This document shows positions 47,243-60,817 of a DNA stretch of 64,000 nt, piece after piece. The stretch is from Viola odorata (Eukaryota; Streptophyta; Magnoliopsida; Malpighiales; Violaceae): the NCBI GenBank assembly GCA_963691705.1, contig OY829539.1, forward strand, positions 7,566,501-7,630,500, written 5' to 3'. The translations under genes and the position numbers were made by a program. Under the pieces are notes generated by a model. It was not told the origin of the DNA. It searched no databases and was given only the letters and a program-made list of their open reading frames with translations. Numbering within the stretch: position 1 is the stretch's first letter; each line of letters opens with the position of its first letter.

Positions 47243-49957
47243 TGATATGCAAACTCTATTTTTGTGCTGTGTTATCTGCATTTTGAGTGACAAAACATAT
47301 AGCCTTGTTTGCGAGCGAGTGAGTAAACACATATCTGGTGAGGGCTGCTCGTGACTAGGCCTGATGTGGAAAAGTTCTACCTTTGGGGTCGGTATCCCAA
47401 TGCTTTAATGCAGGTGTGCATCTAGGCAGGAAGCGCCTTATCGAGACCTCCGCAATTGACGGGTTTGATCATTCCAGTGCTTTGGTTGTTTGTGTTCATG
47501 TTTTGGGACTGTTTTTTATTTTGTGAATGCTCAAGGGCGAGCATTGGGCAGTGTGGGGATATTTGATTACATGTATTTTATGCATGTTTTTCCTTCCATT
47601 CTTACCTCGATTTAGGCCTTGATACTACTAATTCGCTCGTGTTTCCATCTTTCTCGCAGATCAAGGCCAAGAAGGAGAAATGTGCGAAAAGACATACTTT
47701 CTGGGCAATTTCAGAAGAGTTTAAGCTTCAAGACTAGCGTCGAGACCATAGACACCAATTTCTCCATGTACTAATGTACTCGGATTGATATGCAAACTCT
47801 ATTTTTGTGCTGTGTTATCTGCATTTTGAGTGACTAAACATATAGCCTTGTTTGCGAGCGAGTGAGTAAACACATATCTGGTGAGGGCTGCTCGTGAGTA
47901 GGCCTGATGTGGAAAAGTTCTACCTTTGGGGTCGGTATCCCAATGCTTTAATGCAGGTGTGCATCTAGGCAGGAAGCGCCTTATCGAGACCTCGGCAATT
48001 GACGGGTTTGATCATTCCAGTGCTTTGGTTATTTGTGTTCATGCTTTGAAACTGTTTTTTATTTTGTGAATGCTCAAGGGCGAGCATTGGGCAGTGTGGG
48101 GATATTTGATTACATGTATTTTATGCATGTTTTTCCTTCCATTCTTACCTCGATTTAGGCCTTGATACTACTAATTCACTCGTGTTTCCATCTCTATCGC
48201 AGATCAAGGCCAAGAAGCAGAAATGTGCTAAAAGACATACTTTCTGGGCAATTTCAGAAGAGTTTAAGCTTCAAGACTAGCGTCGAGACCATAGACACCA
48301 ATTTCTCCATGTACTAATGTACTCGGATAGATATGCAAACTCTATTTTAGTGCTGTGTTATCTGCATTTTGAGTGACTAAACATATAGCCTTGTTTGCGA
48401 GCGAGTGAGTAAACACATATCTGGTGAGGGTTGCTCGTGACTAGGCCTGATGTCGAAAAGTTCTACCTTTGGGGTCGGTATCCCAATGCTTTAATGCAGG
48501 TGTGCATCTAGGCAGGAAGCGCCTTATCGAGACCTCGGCAATTGTCGGGTTTGATCATTCCTGCGCTTTGGTTGTTTGTGTTCATGTTTTGGGACTGTTT
48601 TTTATTTTGTGAATGCTCAAGGGCGAGAATTGGGCAGTGTGGGGATATTTGATTTCATGTATTTTATGCATGTTTTTCCTTCCATTCTTACCTCGATTTA
48701 GGCCTTGATACTACTAATTCGCTCGTGTTTCCATCTTTATCGCAGATCGAGGCCAAGAAGGAGAAATGTGCGAAAAGACATACTTTCTGGGCAATTTCAG
48801 AAGAGTTTAAGCTTCAAGACTAGCGTCGAGACCATAGACACCAATTTCTACATGTACTAATGTACTCGGATTGATATGCAAACTCTATTTTTGTGCTGTG
48901 TTATCTGCATTTTGAGTGACTAAACATATAGCCTTGTTTGCGAGCGAGTGAGTAAACACATATCTGGTGAGGGCTGCTCGTGACTAGGCCTGATGTGGAA
49001 AAGTTCTACCTTTGGGGTCGGTATCCCAATGCTTTAATGCAGGTGTGCATCTAGGCAGGAAGCGCCTTATCGAGACCTCGGCAATTGACGGGTTTGATCA
49101 TTCCAGTGCTTTGGTTGTTTGTGTTCATGTTTTGGGACTGTTTTTTATTTTGTGAATGCTCAAGGGCGAGCATTGGGCAGTGTGGGGATATTTGATTACA
49201 TGTATTTTATGCATGTTTTTCCTTCCATTCTTACCTCGATTTAGGCCTTGATACTACTAATTCGCTCGTGTTTCCATCTTTATCGCAGATCAAGGCCAAG
49301 AAGCAGAAATGTGCTAAACGACATACTTTCTGGGCAATTTCAGAAGAGTTTAAGCTTCAAGACTAGCGTCGAGACCATAGACACCAATTTCTCCATGTAC
49401 TAATGTACTCGGATTGATATGCAAACTCTATTTTTGTGCTGTGTTATCTGCATTTTGAGTGACTAAACATATAGCCTTGTTTGCGAGCAAGTGAGTAAAC
49501 ACATATCTGGTGAGGGCTGCTCGTGAGTAGGCCTGATGTGGAAAAGTTCTACCTTTGGGGTCGGTATCCCAATGCTTTAATGCAGGTGTGCATCTAGGCA
49601 GGAAGCGCCTTATCCAGACCTCCGCAATTGACGGGTTTGATCATTCCAGTGCTTTGGTTATTTGTGTTCATGTTTTGAAACTGTTTTTTATTTTGTGAAT
49701 GCTCAAGGGCGAGCATTGGGCAGTGTGGGGATATTTGATTACATGTATTTTATGCATGTTTTTCCTTCCATTCTTACCTCGATTTAGGCCTTGATACTAC
49801 TAATTCACTCGTGTTTCCATCTCTATCGCAGATCAAGGCCAAGAAGGAGAAATGTGCGAAAAGACATACTTTCTGGGCAATTTCAGAAGAGTTTAAGCTT
49901 CAAGACTAGCGTCGAGACCATAGACACCAATTTCTCCATGTACTAATGTACTCGGAT
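47243..49957 (+). repeat. Monomers 88-92
   Basis: Order: A with gacaaaac (88), B with atgctttgaaac (89), C with gatagat, tattttagtg and gatcgagg (90), a gacta copy with ctttatcgcag, aagcag and gctaaacgac (91), then monomer 92, which has a B body with gcgagcaag, ttatccagacctccgc and attcactcg but ends with the A-type aaggag and gcgaaaag. Monomers 91 and 92 are hybrids between types that are pure elsewhere. Confidence 0.75.
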
Positions 49958-52672
49958 TGATATGCAAACTCTATTTTTGTGCTGTGTTATCTGCATTTTG
50001 AGTGACTAAACATATAGCCTTGTTTGCGAGCGAGTGAGTAAACACATATCTGGTGAGGGCTGCTCGTGAGTAGGCCTGATGTGGAAAAGTTCTACCTTTG
50101 GGGTCGGTATCCCAATGCTTTAATGCAGGTGTGCATCTAGGCAGGAAGCGCCTTATCGAGACCTCGGCAATTGACGGGTTTGATCATTCCAGTGCTTTGG
50201 TTGTTTGTGTTCATGTTTTGGGACTGTTTTTTATTTTGTGAATGGTCAAGGGCGAGCATTGGGCAGTGTGGGGATATTTGATTACATGTATTTTATGCAT
50301 GTTTTTCCTTCCATTCTTACCTCGATTTAGGCCTTGATACTACTAATTCGCTCGTGTTTCCATCTTTCTCGCAGATCAAGGACAAGAAGGAGAAATGTGC
50401 GAAAAGACATACTTTCTGGGCAATTTCAGAAGAGTTTAAGCTTCAAGACTAGCGTCGAGACCGTAGACACCAATTTCTCCATGTACTAATGTACTCGGAT
50501 TGATATGCAAACTCTATTTTTGTGCTGTGTTATCTGCATTTTGAGTGACTAAACATATAGCCTTGTTTGCGAGCGAGTGAGTAAACACATATCTGGTGAG
50601 GGCTGCTCGTGAGTAGGCCTGATGTGGAAAAGTTCTACCTTTGGGGTCGGTATCCCAATGCTTTAATGCAGGTGTGCATCTAGGCAGGAAGCGCCTTATC
50701 GAGACCTCGGCAATTGACGGGTTTGATCATTCCAGTGCTTTGGTTATTTGTGTTCATGTTTTGAAACTGTTTTTTATTTTGTGAATGCTCAAGGGCGAGC
50801 ATTGGGCAGTGTGGGGATATTTGATTACATGTATTTTATGCATGTTTTTCCTTCCATTCTTACCTCGATTTAGGCCTTGATACTACTAATTCGCTCGTGT
50901 TTCCATCTTTCTCGCAGATCAAGGACAAGAAGGAGAAATGTGCGAAAAGACATACTTTCTGGGCAATTTCAGAAGAGTTTAAGCTTCAAGACTAGCGTCG
51001 AGACCATAGACACCAATTTCTCCATGTACTAATGTACTCGGATTGATATGCAAACTCTATTTTAGTGCTGTGTTATCTGCATTTTGAGTGACTAAACATA
51101 TAGCCTTGTTTGCGAGCGAGTGAGTAAACACATATCTGGTGAGGGTTGCTCGTGACTAGGCCTGATGTCGAAAAGTTCTACCTTTGGGGTCGGTATCCCA
51201 ATGCTTTAATGCAGGTGTGCATCTAGGCAGGAAGCGCCTTATCGAGACCTCGGCAATTGTCGGGTTTGATCATTCCTGCGCTTTGGTTGTTTGTGTTCAT
51301 GTTTTGGGACTGTTTTTTATTTTGTGAATGCTCAAGGGCGAGAATTGGGCAGTGTGGGGATATTTGATTTCATGTATTTTATGCATGTTTTTCCTTCCAT
51401 TCTTACCTTGATTTAGGCCTTGATACTACTAATTCGCTCGTGTTTCCATCTTTATCGCAGATCAAGGCCAAGAAGCAGAAATGTGCTAAACGACATACTT
51501 TCTGGGCAATTTCAGAAGAGTTTAAGCTTCAAGACTAGCGTCGAGACCATAGACACCAATTTCTCCATGTACTAATGTACTCGGATTGATATGCAAACTC
51601 TATTTTTGTGCTGTGTTATCTGCATTTTGAGTGACTAAACATATAGCCTTGTTTGCGAGCGAGTGAGTAAACACATATCTGGTGAGGGCTGCTCGTGACT
51701 AGGCCTGATGTGGAAAAGTTCTACCTTTGGGGTCGGTATCCCAATGCTTTAATGCAGGTGTGCATCTAGGCAGGAAGCGCCTTATCGAGACCTCGGCAAT
51801 TGACGGGTTTGATCATTCCAGTGCTTTGGTTATTTGTGTTCATGCTTTGAAACTGTTTTTTATTTTGTGAATGCTCAAGGGCGAGCATTGGGCAGTGTGG
51901 GGATATTTGATTACATGTATTTTATGCATGTTTTTCCTTCCATTCTTACCTCGATTTAGGCCTTGATACTACTAATTCGCTCGTGTTTCCATCTTTCTCT
52001 CAGATCAAGGCCAAGAAGGAGAAATGTGCGAAAAGACATACTTTCTGGGCAATTTCAGAAGAGTTTAAGCTTCAAGACTAGCGTCGAGACCGTAGACACC
52101 AATTTCTCCATGTACTAATGTACTCGGATTGATATGCAAACTCTATTTTTGTGCTGTGTTATCTGCATTTTGAGTGACTAAACATATAGCCTTGTTTGCG
52201 AGCGAGTGAGTAAACACATATCTGGTGAGGGCTGCTCGTGAGTAGGCCTGATGTGGAAAAGTTCTACCTTTGGGGTCGGTATCCCAATGCTTTAATGCAG
52301 GTGTGCATCTAGGCAGGAAGCGCCTTATCGAGACCTCGGCAATTGACGGGTTTGATCATTCCAGTGCTTTGGTTATTTGTGTTCATGTTTTGAAACTGTT
52401 TTTTATTTTGTGAATGCTCAAGGGCGAGCATTGGGCAGTGTGGGGATATTTGATTACATGTATTTTATGCATGTTTTTCCTTCCATTCTTACCTCGATTT
52501 AGGCCTTGATACTACTAATTCACTCGTGTTTCCATCTCTATCGCAGATCAAGGCCAAGAAGCAGAAATGTGCTAAAAGACATACTTTCTGGGCAATTTCA
52601 GAAGAGTTTAAGCTTCAAGACTAGCGTCGAGACCATAGACACCAATTTCTCCATGTACTAATGTACTCGGAT
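49958..52672 (+). repeat. Monomers 93-97
   Basis: Monomer 93 is D (gaatggtc, ccgtag) with the private caaggacaag. Monomer 94 is B in its left and middle parts but ends attcgctcg, ctttctcgcag, caaggacaag, so it took the tail of its neighbour. Monomer 95 is C with accttgattt and gctaaacgac. Monomer 96 has atgctttgaaac like 89, then attcgctcg, ctttctctcag and ccgtag. Monomer 97 is an ordinary B. Confidence 0.75.
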
Positions 52673-55600
52673 TGATATGCAAACTCTATTTTTGTGCTGT
52701 GTTATCTGCATTTTGAGTGACTAAACATATAGCCTTGTTTGCGAGCGAGTGAGTAAACACATATCTGGTGAGGGCTGCTCGTGACTAGGCCTGATGTCGA
52801 AAAGTTCTACCTTTGGGGTCGGTATCCCAATGCTTTAATGCAGGTGTGCATCTAGGCAGGAAGCGCCTTATCGAGACCTCGGCAATTGTCGGGTATGATC
52901 ATTCCTGAGCTTTGGTTGTTTGTGTTCATGTTTTGGGACTGTTTTTTATTTTGTGAATGCTCAAGGGCGAGAATTGGGCAGTGTGGGGATATTTGATTTC
53001 ATGTATTTTATGCATGTTTTTCCTTCCATTCTTACCTTGATTTAGGCCTTGATACTACTAATTCGCTCGTGTTTCCATCTTTATCGCAGATCAAGGCCAA
53101 GAAGCAGAAATGTGCTAAACGACATACTTTCTGGGCAATTTCAGAAGAGTTTAAGCTTCAAGACTAGCGTCGAGACCATAGACACCAATTTCTCCATGTA
53201 CTAATGTACTCGGATTGATATGCAAACTCTATTTTTGTGCTGTGTTATCTGCATTTTGAGTGACTAAACATATAGCCTTGTTTGCGAGCGAGTGAGTAAA
53301 CACATATCTGGTGAGGGCTGCTCGTGACTAGGCCTGATGTCGAAAAGTTCTACCTTTGGGGTCGGTATCCCAATGCTTTAATGCAGGTGTGCATCTAGGC
53401 AGGAAGCGCCTTATCGAGACCTCGGCAATTGTCGGGTTTGATCATTCCTGCGCTTTGGTTGTTTGTGTTCATGTTTTGGGACTGTTTTTTATTTTGTGAA
53501 TGCTCAAGGGCGAGAATTGGGCAGTGTGGGGATATTTGATTTCATGTATTTTATGCATGTTTTTCCTTCCATTCTTACCTTGATTTAGGCCTTGATACTA
53601 CTAATTCGCTCGTGTTTCCATCTTTATCGCAGATCAAGGCCAAGAAGCAGAAATGTGCTAAACGACATACTTTCTGGGCAATTTCAGAAGAGTTTAAGCT
53701 TCAAGACTAGCGTCGAGACCATAGACACCAATTTCTCCATGTACTAATGTACTCGGATTGATATGCAAACTCTATTTTTGTGCTGTGTTATCTGCATTTT
53801 GAGTGACTAAACATATAGCCTTGTTTGCGAGCGAGTGAGTAAACACATATCTGGTGAGGGCTGCTCGTGACTAGGCCTGATGTGGAAAAGTTCTACCTTT
53901 GGGGTCGGTATCCCAATGCTTTAATGCAGGTGTGCATCTAGGCAGGAAGCGCCTTATCGAGACCTCCGCAATTGACGGGTTTGATCATTCCAGTGCTTTG
54001 GTTGTTTGTGTTCATGTTTTGGGACTGTTTTTTATTTTGTGAATGCTCAAGGGCGAGCATTGGGCAGTGTGGGGATATTTGATTACATGTATTTTATGCA
54101 TGTTTTTCCTTCCATTCTTACCTCGATTTAGGCCTTGATACTACTAATTCGCTCGTGTTTCCATCTTTCTCGCAGATCAAGGCCAAGAAGGAGAAATGTG
54201 CGAAAAGACATACTTTCTGGGCAATTTCAGAAGAGTTTAAGCTTCAAGACTAGCGTCGAGACCATAGACACCAATTTCTCTATGTACTAATGTACTCGGA
54301 TTGATATGCAAACTCTATTTTTGTGCTGTGTTATCTGCATTTTGAGTGACTAAACATATAGCCTTGTTTGCGAGCGAGTGAGTAAACACATATCTGGTGA
54401 GGGCTGCTCGTGAGTAGGCCTGATGTGGAAAAGTTCTACCTTTGGGGTCGGTATCCCAATGCTTTAATGCAGGTGTGCATCTAGGCAGGAAGCGCCTTAT
54501 CGAGACCTCGGCAATTGTCGGGTATGATCATTCCTGAGCTTTGGTTGTTTGTGTTCACGTTTTGGGACTGTTTTTTATTTTGTGAATGCTCAAGGGCGAG
54601 AATTGGGCAGTGTGGGGATATTTGATTTCATGTATTTTATGCATGTTTTTCCTTCCATTCTTACCTTGATTTAGGCCTTGATACTACTAATTCGCTCGCG
54701 TTTCCATCTTTATCGCAGATCAAGGCCAAGAAGCAGAAATGTGCTAAACGACATACTTTCTGGGGCAATTTCAGAAGAGTTTAAGCTTCAAGACTAGCGT
54801 CGAGACCATAGACACCAATTTCTCCATGTACTAATGTACTCGGATTGATATGCAAACTCTATTTTTGTGCTGTGTTATCTGCATTTTGAGTGACTAAACA
54901 TATAGCCTTGTTTGCGAGCGAGTGAGTAAACACATATCTGGTGAGGGCTGCTCGTGACTAGGCCTGATGTCGAAAAGTTCTACCTTTGGGGTCGGTATCC
55001 CAATGCTTTAATGCAGGTGTGCATCTAGGCAGGAAGCGCCTTATCCAGACCTCGGCAATTGTCGGGTTTGATCATTCCTGCGCTTTGGTTGTTTGTGTTC
55101 ATGTTTTGGGACTGTTTTTTATTTTGTGAATGCTCAAGGGCGAGAATTGGGCAGTGTGGGGATATTTGATTTCATGTATTTTATGCATGTTTTTCCTTCC
55201 ATTCTTACCTCGATTTAGGCCTTGATACTACTAATTCGCTCGTGTTTCCATCTTTATCGCAGATCAAGGCCAAGAAGCAGAAATGTGCTAAACGACATAC
55301 TTTCTGGGCAATTTCAGAAGAGTTTAAGCTTCAAGACTAGCGTCGAGACCATAGACACCAATTTCTCCATGTACTAATGTACTCGGATTGATATGCAAAC
55401 TCTATTTTTGTGCTGTCTTATCTGCATTTTGAGTGACTAAACATATAGCCTTGTTTGCGAGCGAGTGAGTAAACACGTATCTGGTGAGGGCTGCTCGTGA
55501 CTAGGCCTGATGTGGAAAAGTTCTACCTTTGGGGTCGGTATCCCAATGCTTTAATGCAGGTGTGCATCTAGGCAGGAAGCGCCTTATCGAGACCTCCGCA

Positions 55601-55931
55601 ATTGACGGGTTTGATCATTCCAGTGCTTTGGTTGTTTGTGTTCATGTTTTGGGACTGTTTTTTATTTTGTGAATGCTCAAGGGCGAGCATTGGGCAGTGT
55701 GGGGATATTTGATTACATGTATTTTATGCATGTTTTTCCTTCCATTCTTACCTCGATTTAGGCCTTGATACTACTAATTCGCTCGTGTTTCCATCTTTCT
55801 CGCAAATCAAGGCCAAGAAGGAGAAATGTGCGAAAAGACATACTTTCTGGGCAATTTCAGAAGAGTTTAAGCTTCAAGACTAGCGTCGAGACCATAGACA
55901 CCAATTTCTCCATGTACTAATGTACTCGGAT
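52673..55931 (+). repeat. Monomers 98-103, C-rich stretch with the aaacgac tail
   Basis: Monomers 98, 99, 101 and 102 are C bodies with aagcag and gctaaacgac. Monomers 98 and 101 also carry gggtatgatc and cctgagc. Monomers 100 and 103 are A. Monomer 101 (54302-54845) has a gagta head of B or D type and an extra G in tggggcaa at 54762-54765, making it 544 bp. Monomer 103 has ctgtctta, cacgtatc and a broken acceptor-like site (tcgcaaatc). Confidence 0.8.
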
Positions 55932-57559
55932 TGATATGCAAACTCTATTTTTGTGCTGTGTTATCTGCATTTTGAGTGACTAAACATATAGCCTTGTTTG
56001 CGAGCGAGTGAGTAAACACATATCTGGTGAGGGCTGCTCGTGAGTAGGCCTGATGTGGAAAAGTTCTACCTTTGGGGTCGGTATCCCAATGCTTTAATGC
56101 AGGGGTGTATCTAGGCAGGAAGCGCCTTATCGAGACCTCGGCAATTGACGGGTTTGATCATTCCAGTGCTTTGGTTATTTGTGTTCATGTTTTGAAACTG
56201 TTTTTTATTTTGTGAATGCTCAAGGGCGAGCATTGGGCAGTGTGGGGATATTTGATTACATGTATTTTATGCATGTTTTTCCTTCCATTCTTACCTCGAT
56301 TTAGGCCTTGATACTACTAATTCACTCGTGTTTCCATCTCTATCGCAGATCAAGGCCAAGAAGCAGAAATGTGTAAAAGACATACTTTCTGGGCAATTTC
56401 AGAAGAGTTTAAGCTTCAAGACTAGCGTCGAGACCATAGACACCAATTTCTCCATGTACTAATATACTCGGATTGATATGCAAACTCTATTTTTGTGCTG
56501 TGTTATCTGCATTTTGAGTGACTAAACATATAGCCTTGTTTGCGAGCGAGTGAGTAAACACATATCTGGTGAGGGCTGCTCGTGACTAGGCCTGATGTCG
56601 AAAAGTTCTACCTTTGGGGTCGGTATCCCAATGCTTTAATGCAGGTGTGCATCTAGGCAGGAAGCGCCTTATCGAGACGTCGGCAATTGTCGGGTATGAT
56701 CATTCCTGAGCTTTGGTTGTTTGTGTTCATGTTTTGGGACTGTTTTTTATTTTGTGAATGCTCAAGGGCGAGAATTGGGCAGTGTGGGGATATTTGATTT
56801 CATGTATTTTATGCATGTTTTTCCTTCCATTCTTACCTTGATTTAGGCCTTGATACTACTAATTCGCTCGTGTTTCCATCTTTATCGCAGATAAAGGCCA
56901 AGAAGCAGAAATGTGCTAAACGACATACTTTCTGGGCAATTTCAGAAGAGTTTAAGCTTCAAGACTAGCGTCGAGACCATAGACACCAATTTCTCCATGT
57001 ACTAATGTACTCGGATTGATATGCAAACTCTATTTTTGTGCTGTGTTATCTGCATTTTGAGTGACTAAACATATAGCCTTGTTTGCGAGCGAGTGAGTAA
57101 ACACGTATCTGGTGAGGGCTGCTCGTGACTAGGCCTGATGTGGAAAAGTTCTACCTTTGGGGTCGGTATCCCAATGCTTTAATGCAGGTGTGCATCTAGG
57201 CAGGAAGCGCCTTATCGAGACCTCCGCAATTGACGGGTTTGATCATTCCAGTGCTTTGGTTGTTTGTGTTCATGTTTTGGGACTGTTTTTTATTTTGTGA
57301 ATGCTCAAGGGCGAGCATTGGGCAGTGTGGGGATATTTGATTATATGTATTTTATGCATGTTTTTCCTTCCATTCTTACCTCGATTTAGGCCTTGATACT
57401 ACTAATTCGCTCGTGTTTCCATCTTTCTCGCAGATCAAGGCCAAGAAGGAGAAATGTGCGAAAAGACATACTTTCTGGGCAATTTCAGAAGAGTTTAAGC
57501 TTCAAGACTAGCGTCGAGACCATAGACACCAATTTCTCCATGTACTAATGTACTCGGAT
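55932..57559 (+). repeat. B-C-A trio with a 1-bp deletion, copy 1 (monomers 104-106)
   Basis: Monomer 104 (542 bp) is B, lacks the C of gtgctaaaag between 56373 and 56374 and ends aatatactcgg. Monomer 105 is C with gacgtcgg, gggtatgatc, cctgagc and agataaagg. Monomer 106 is A with cacgtatc and gattatatg. All these marks return at 60818. Monomer 104 alone has aggggtgtatc. Confidence 0.88.
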
Positions 57560-60500
57560 TGATATGCAAACTCTATTTTTGTGCTGTGTTATCTGCATTT
57601 TGAGTGACTAAACATATAGCCTTGTTTGCGAGCGAGTGAGTAAACACATATCTGGTGAGGGCTGCTCGTGAGTAGGCCTGATGTGGAAAAGTTCTACCTT
57701 TGGGGTCGGTATCCCAATGCTTTAATGCAGGTGTGCATCTAGGCAGGAAGCGCCTTATCGAGACCTCGGCAATTGACGGGTTTGATCATTCCAGTGCTTT
57801 GGTTGTTTGTGTTCATGTTTTGGGACTGTTTTTTATTTTGTGAATGGTCAAGGGCGAGCATTGGGCAGTGTGGGGATATTTGATTACATGTATTTTATGC
57901 ATGTTTTTCCTTCCATTCTTACCTCGATTTAGGCCTTGATACTACTAATTCGCTCGTGTTTCCATCTTTCTCGCAGATCAAGGACAAGAAGGAGAAATGT
58001 GCGAAAAGACATACTTTCTGGGCAATTTCAGAAGAGTTTAAGCTTCAAGACTAGCGTCGAGACCGTAGACACCAATTTCTCCATGTACTAATGTACTCGG
58101 ATTGATATGCAAACTCTATTTTTGTGCTGTGTTATCTGCATTTTGAGTGACTAAACATATAGCCTTGTTTGCGAGCGAGTGAGTAAACACATATCTGGTG
58201 AGGGCTGCTCGTGAGTAGGCCTGATGTGGAAAAGTTCTACCTTTGGGGTCGGTATCCCAATGCTTTAATGCAGGTGTGCATCTAGGCAGGAAGCGCCTTA
58301 TCGAGACCTCGGCAATTGACGGGTTTGATCATTCCAGTGCTTTGGTTATTTGTGTTCATGTTTTGAAACTGTTTTTTATTTTGTGAATGCTCAAGGGCGA
58401 GCATTGGGCAGTGTGGGGATATTTGATTACATGTATTTTATGCATGTTTTTCCTTCCATTCTTACCTCGATTTAGGCCTTGATACTACTAATTCGCTCGT
58501 GTTTCCATCTTTCTCGCAGATCAAGGCCAAGAAGGAGAAATGTGCGAAAAGACATACTTTCTGGGGAATTTCAGAAGAGTTTAAGCTTCAAGACTAGCGT
58601 CGAGACCATAGACACCAATTTCTCCATGTACTAATGTACTCGGATTGATATGCAAACTCTATTTTTGTGCTGTGTTATCTGCATTTTGAGTGACTAAACA
58701 TATAGCCTTGTTTGCGAGCGAGTGAGTAAACACATATCTGGTGAGGGCTGCTCGTGAGTAGGCCTGATGTGGAAAAGTTCTACCTTTGGGGTCGGTATCC
58801 CAATGCTTTAATGCAGGTGTGCATCTAGGCAGGAAGCGCCTTATCGAGACCTCGGCAATTGACGGGTTTGATCATTCCAGTGCTTTGGTTGTTTGTGTTC
58901 ATGTTTTGGGACTGTTTTTTATTTTGTGAATGCTCAAGGGCGAGCATTGGGCAGTGTGGGGATATTTGATTACATGTATTTTATGCATGTTTTTCCTTCC
59001 ATTCTTACCTCGATTTAGGCCTTGATACTACTAATTCGCTCGTGTTTCCATCTTTCTCGCAGATCAAGGACAAGAAGGAGAAATGTGCGAAAAGACATAC
59101 TTTCTGGGCAATTTCAGAAGAGTTTAAGCTTCAAGACTAGCGTCGAGACCGTAGACACCAATTTCTCCATGTACTAATGTACTCGGATTGATATGCAAAC
59201 TCTATTTTTGTGCTGTGTTATCTGCATTTTGAGTGACTAAACATATAGCCTTGTTTGCGAGCGAGTGAGTAAACACATATCTGGTGAGGGCTGCTCGTGA
59301 GTAGGCCTGATGTGGAAAAGTTCTACCTTTGGGGTCGGTATCCCAATGCTTTAATGCAGGTGTGCATCTAGGCAGGAAGCGCCTTATCGAGACCTCGGCA
59401 ATTGACGGGTTTGATCATTCCAGTGCTTTGGTTATTTGTGTTCATGTTTTGAAACTGTTTTTTATTTTGTGAATGCTCAAGGGCGAGCATTCGGCAGTGT
59501 GGGGATATTTGATTACATGTATTTTATGCATGTTTTTCCTTCCATTCTTACCTCGATTTAGGCCTTGATACTACTAATTCGCTCGTGTTTCCATCTTTCT
59601 CGCAGATCAAGGCCAAGAAGGAGAAATGTGCGAAAAGACATACTTTCTGGGGAATTTCAGAAGAGTTTAAGCTTCAAGACTAGCGTCGAGACCATAGACA
59701 CCAATTTCTCCATGTACTAATGTACTCGGATTGATATGCAAACTCTATTTTTGTGCTGTGTTATCTGCATTTTGAGTGACTAAACATATAGCCTTGTTTG
59801 CGAGCGAGTGAGTAAACACATATCTGGTGAGGGCTGCTCGTGAGTAGGCCTGATGTGGAAAAGTTCTACCTTTGGGGTCGGTATCCCAATGCTTTAATGC
59901 AGGTGTGCATCTAGGCAGGAAGCGCCTTATCGAGACCTCGGCAATTGACGGGTTTGATCATTCCAGTGCTTTGGTTGTTTGTGTTCATGTTTTGGGACTA
60001 TTTTTTATTTTGTGAATGGTCAAGGGCGAGCATTGGGCAGTGTGGGGATATTTGATTACATGTATTTTATGCATGTTTTTCCTTCCATTCTTACCTCGAT
60101 TTAGGCCTTGATACTACTAATTCGCTCGTGTTTCCATCTTTCTCGCAGATCAAGGCCAAGAAGGAGAAATGTGCGAAAAGACATACTTTCTGGGCAATTT
60201 CAGAAGAGTTTAAGCTTCAAGACTAGCGTCGAGACCGTAGACACCAATTTCTCCATGTACTAATGTACTCGGATTGATATGCAAACTCTATTTTTGTGCT
60301 GTGTTATCTGCATTTTGAGTGACTAAACATATAGCCTTGTTTGCGAGCGAGTGAGTAAACACATATCTGGTGAGGGCTGCTCGTGAGTAGGCCTGATGTG
60401 GAAAAGTTCTACCTTTGGGGTCGGTATCCCAATGCTTTAATGCAGGTGTGCATCTAGGCAGGAAGCGCCTTATCGAGACCTCGGCAATTGACGGGTTTGA

Positions 60501-60817
60501 TCATTCCAGTGCTTTGGTTATTTGTGTTCATGTTTTGAAACTGTTTTTTATTTTGTGAATGCTCAAGGGCGAGCATTGGGCAGTGTGGGGATATTTGATT
60601 ACATGTATTTTATGCATGTTTTTCCTTCCATTCTTACCTCGATTTAGGCCTTGATACTACTAATTCGCTCGTGTTTCCATCTTTCTCGCAGATCAAGGCC
60701 AAGAAGGAGAAATGTGCGAAAAGACATACTTTCTGGGCAATTTCAGAAGAGTTTAAGCTTCAAGACTAGCGTCGAGACCATAGACACCAATTTCTCCATG
60801 TACTAATGTACTCGGAT
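57560..60817 (+). repeat. Triplicated D-B dimer (monomers 107-112)
   Basis: Three successive 1086-bp pairs start at 57560, 58646 and 59732. The first member of each is D-like (ccgtag; gaatggtc in 107 and 111; caaggacaag in 107 and 109). The second has a B body (gttatttg, gaaactg) but an A tail (attcgctcg, ctttctcgcag, aaggag). Monomers 108 and 110 share ggggaattt. Monomer 110 has attcggcag and monomer 111 gggactatttttt. Confidence 0.8.
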
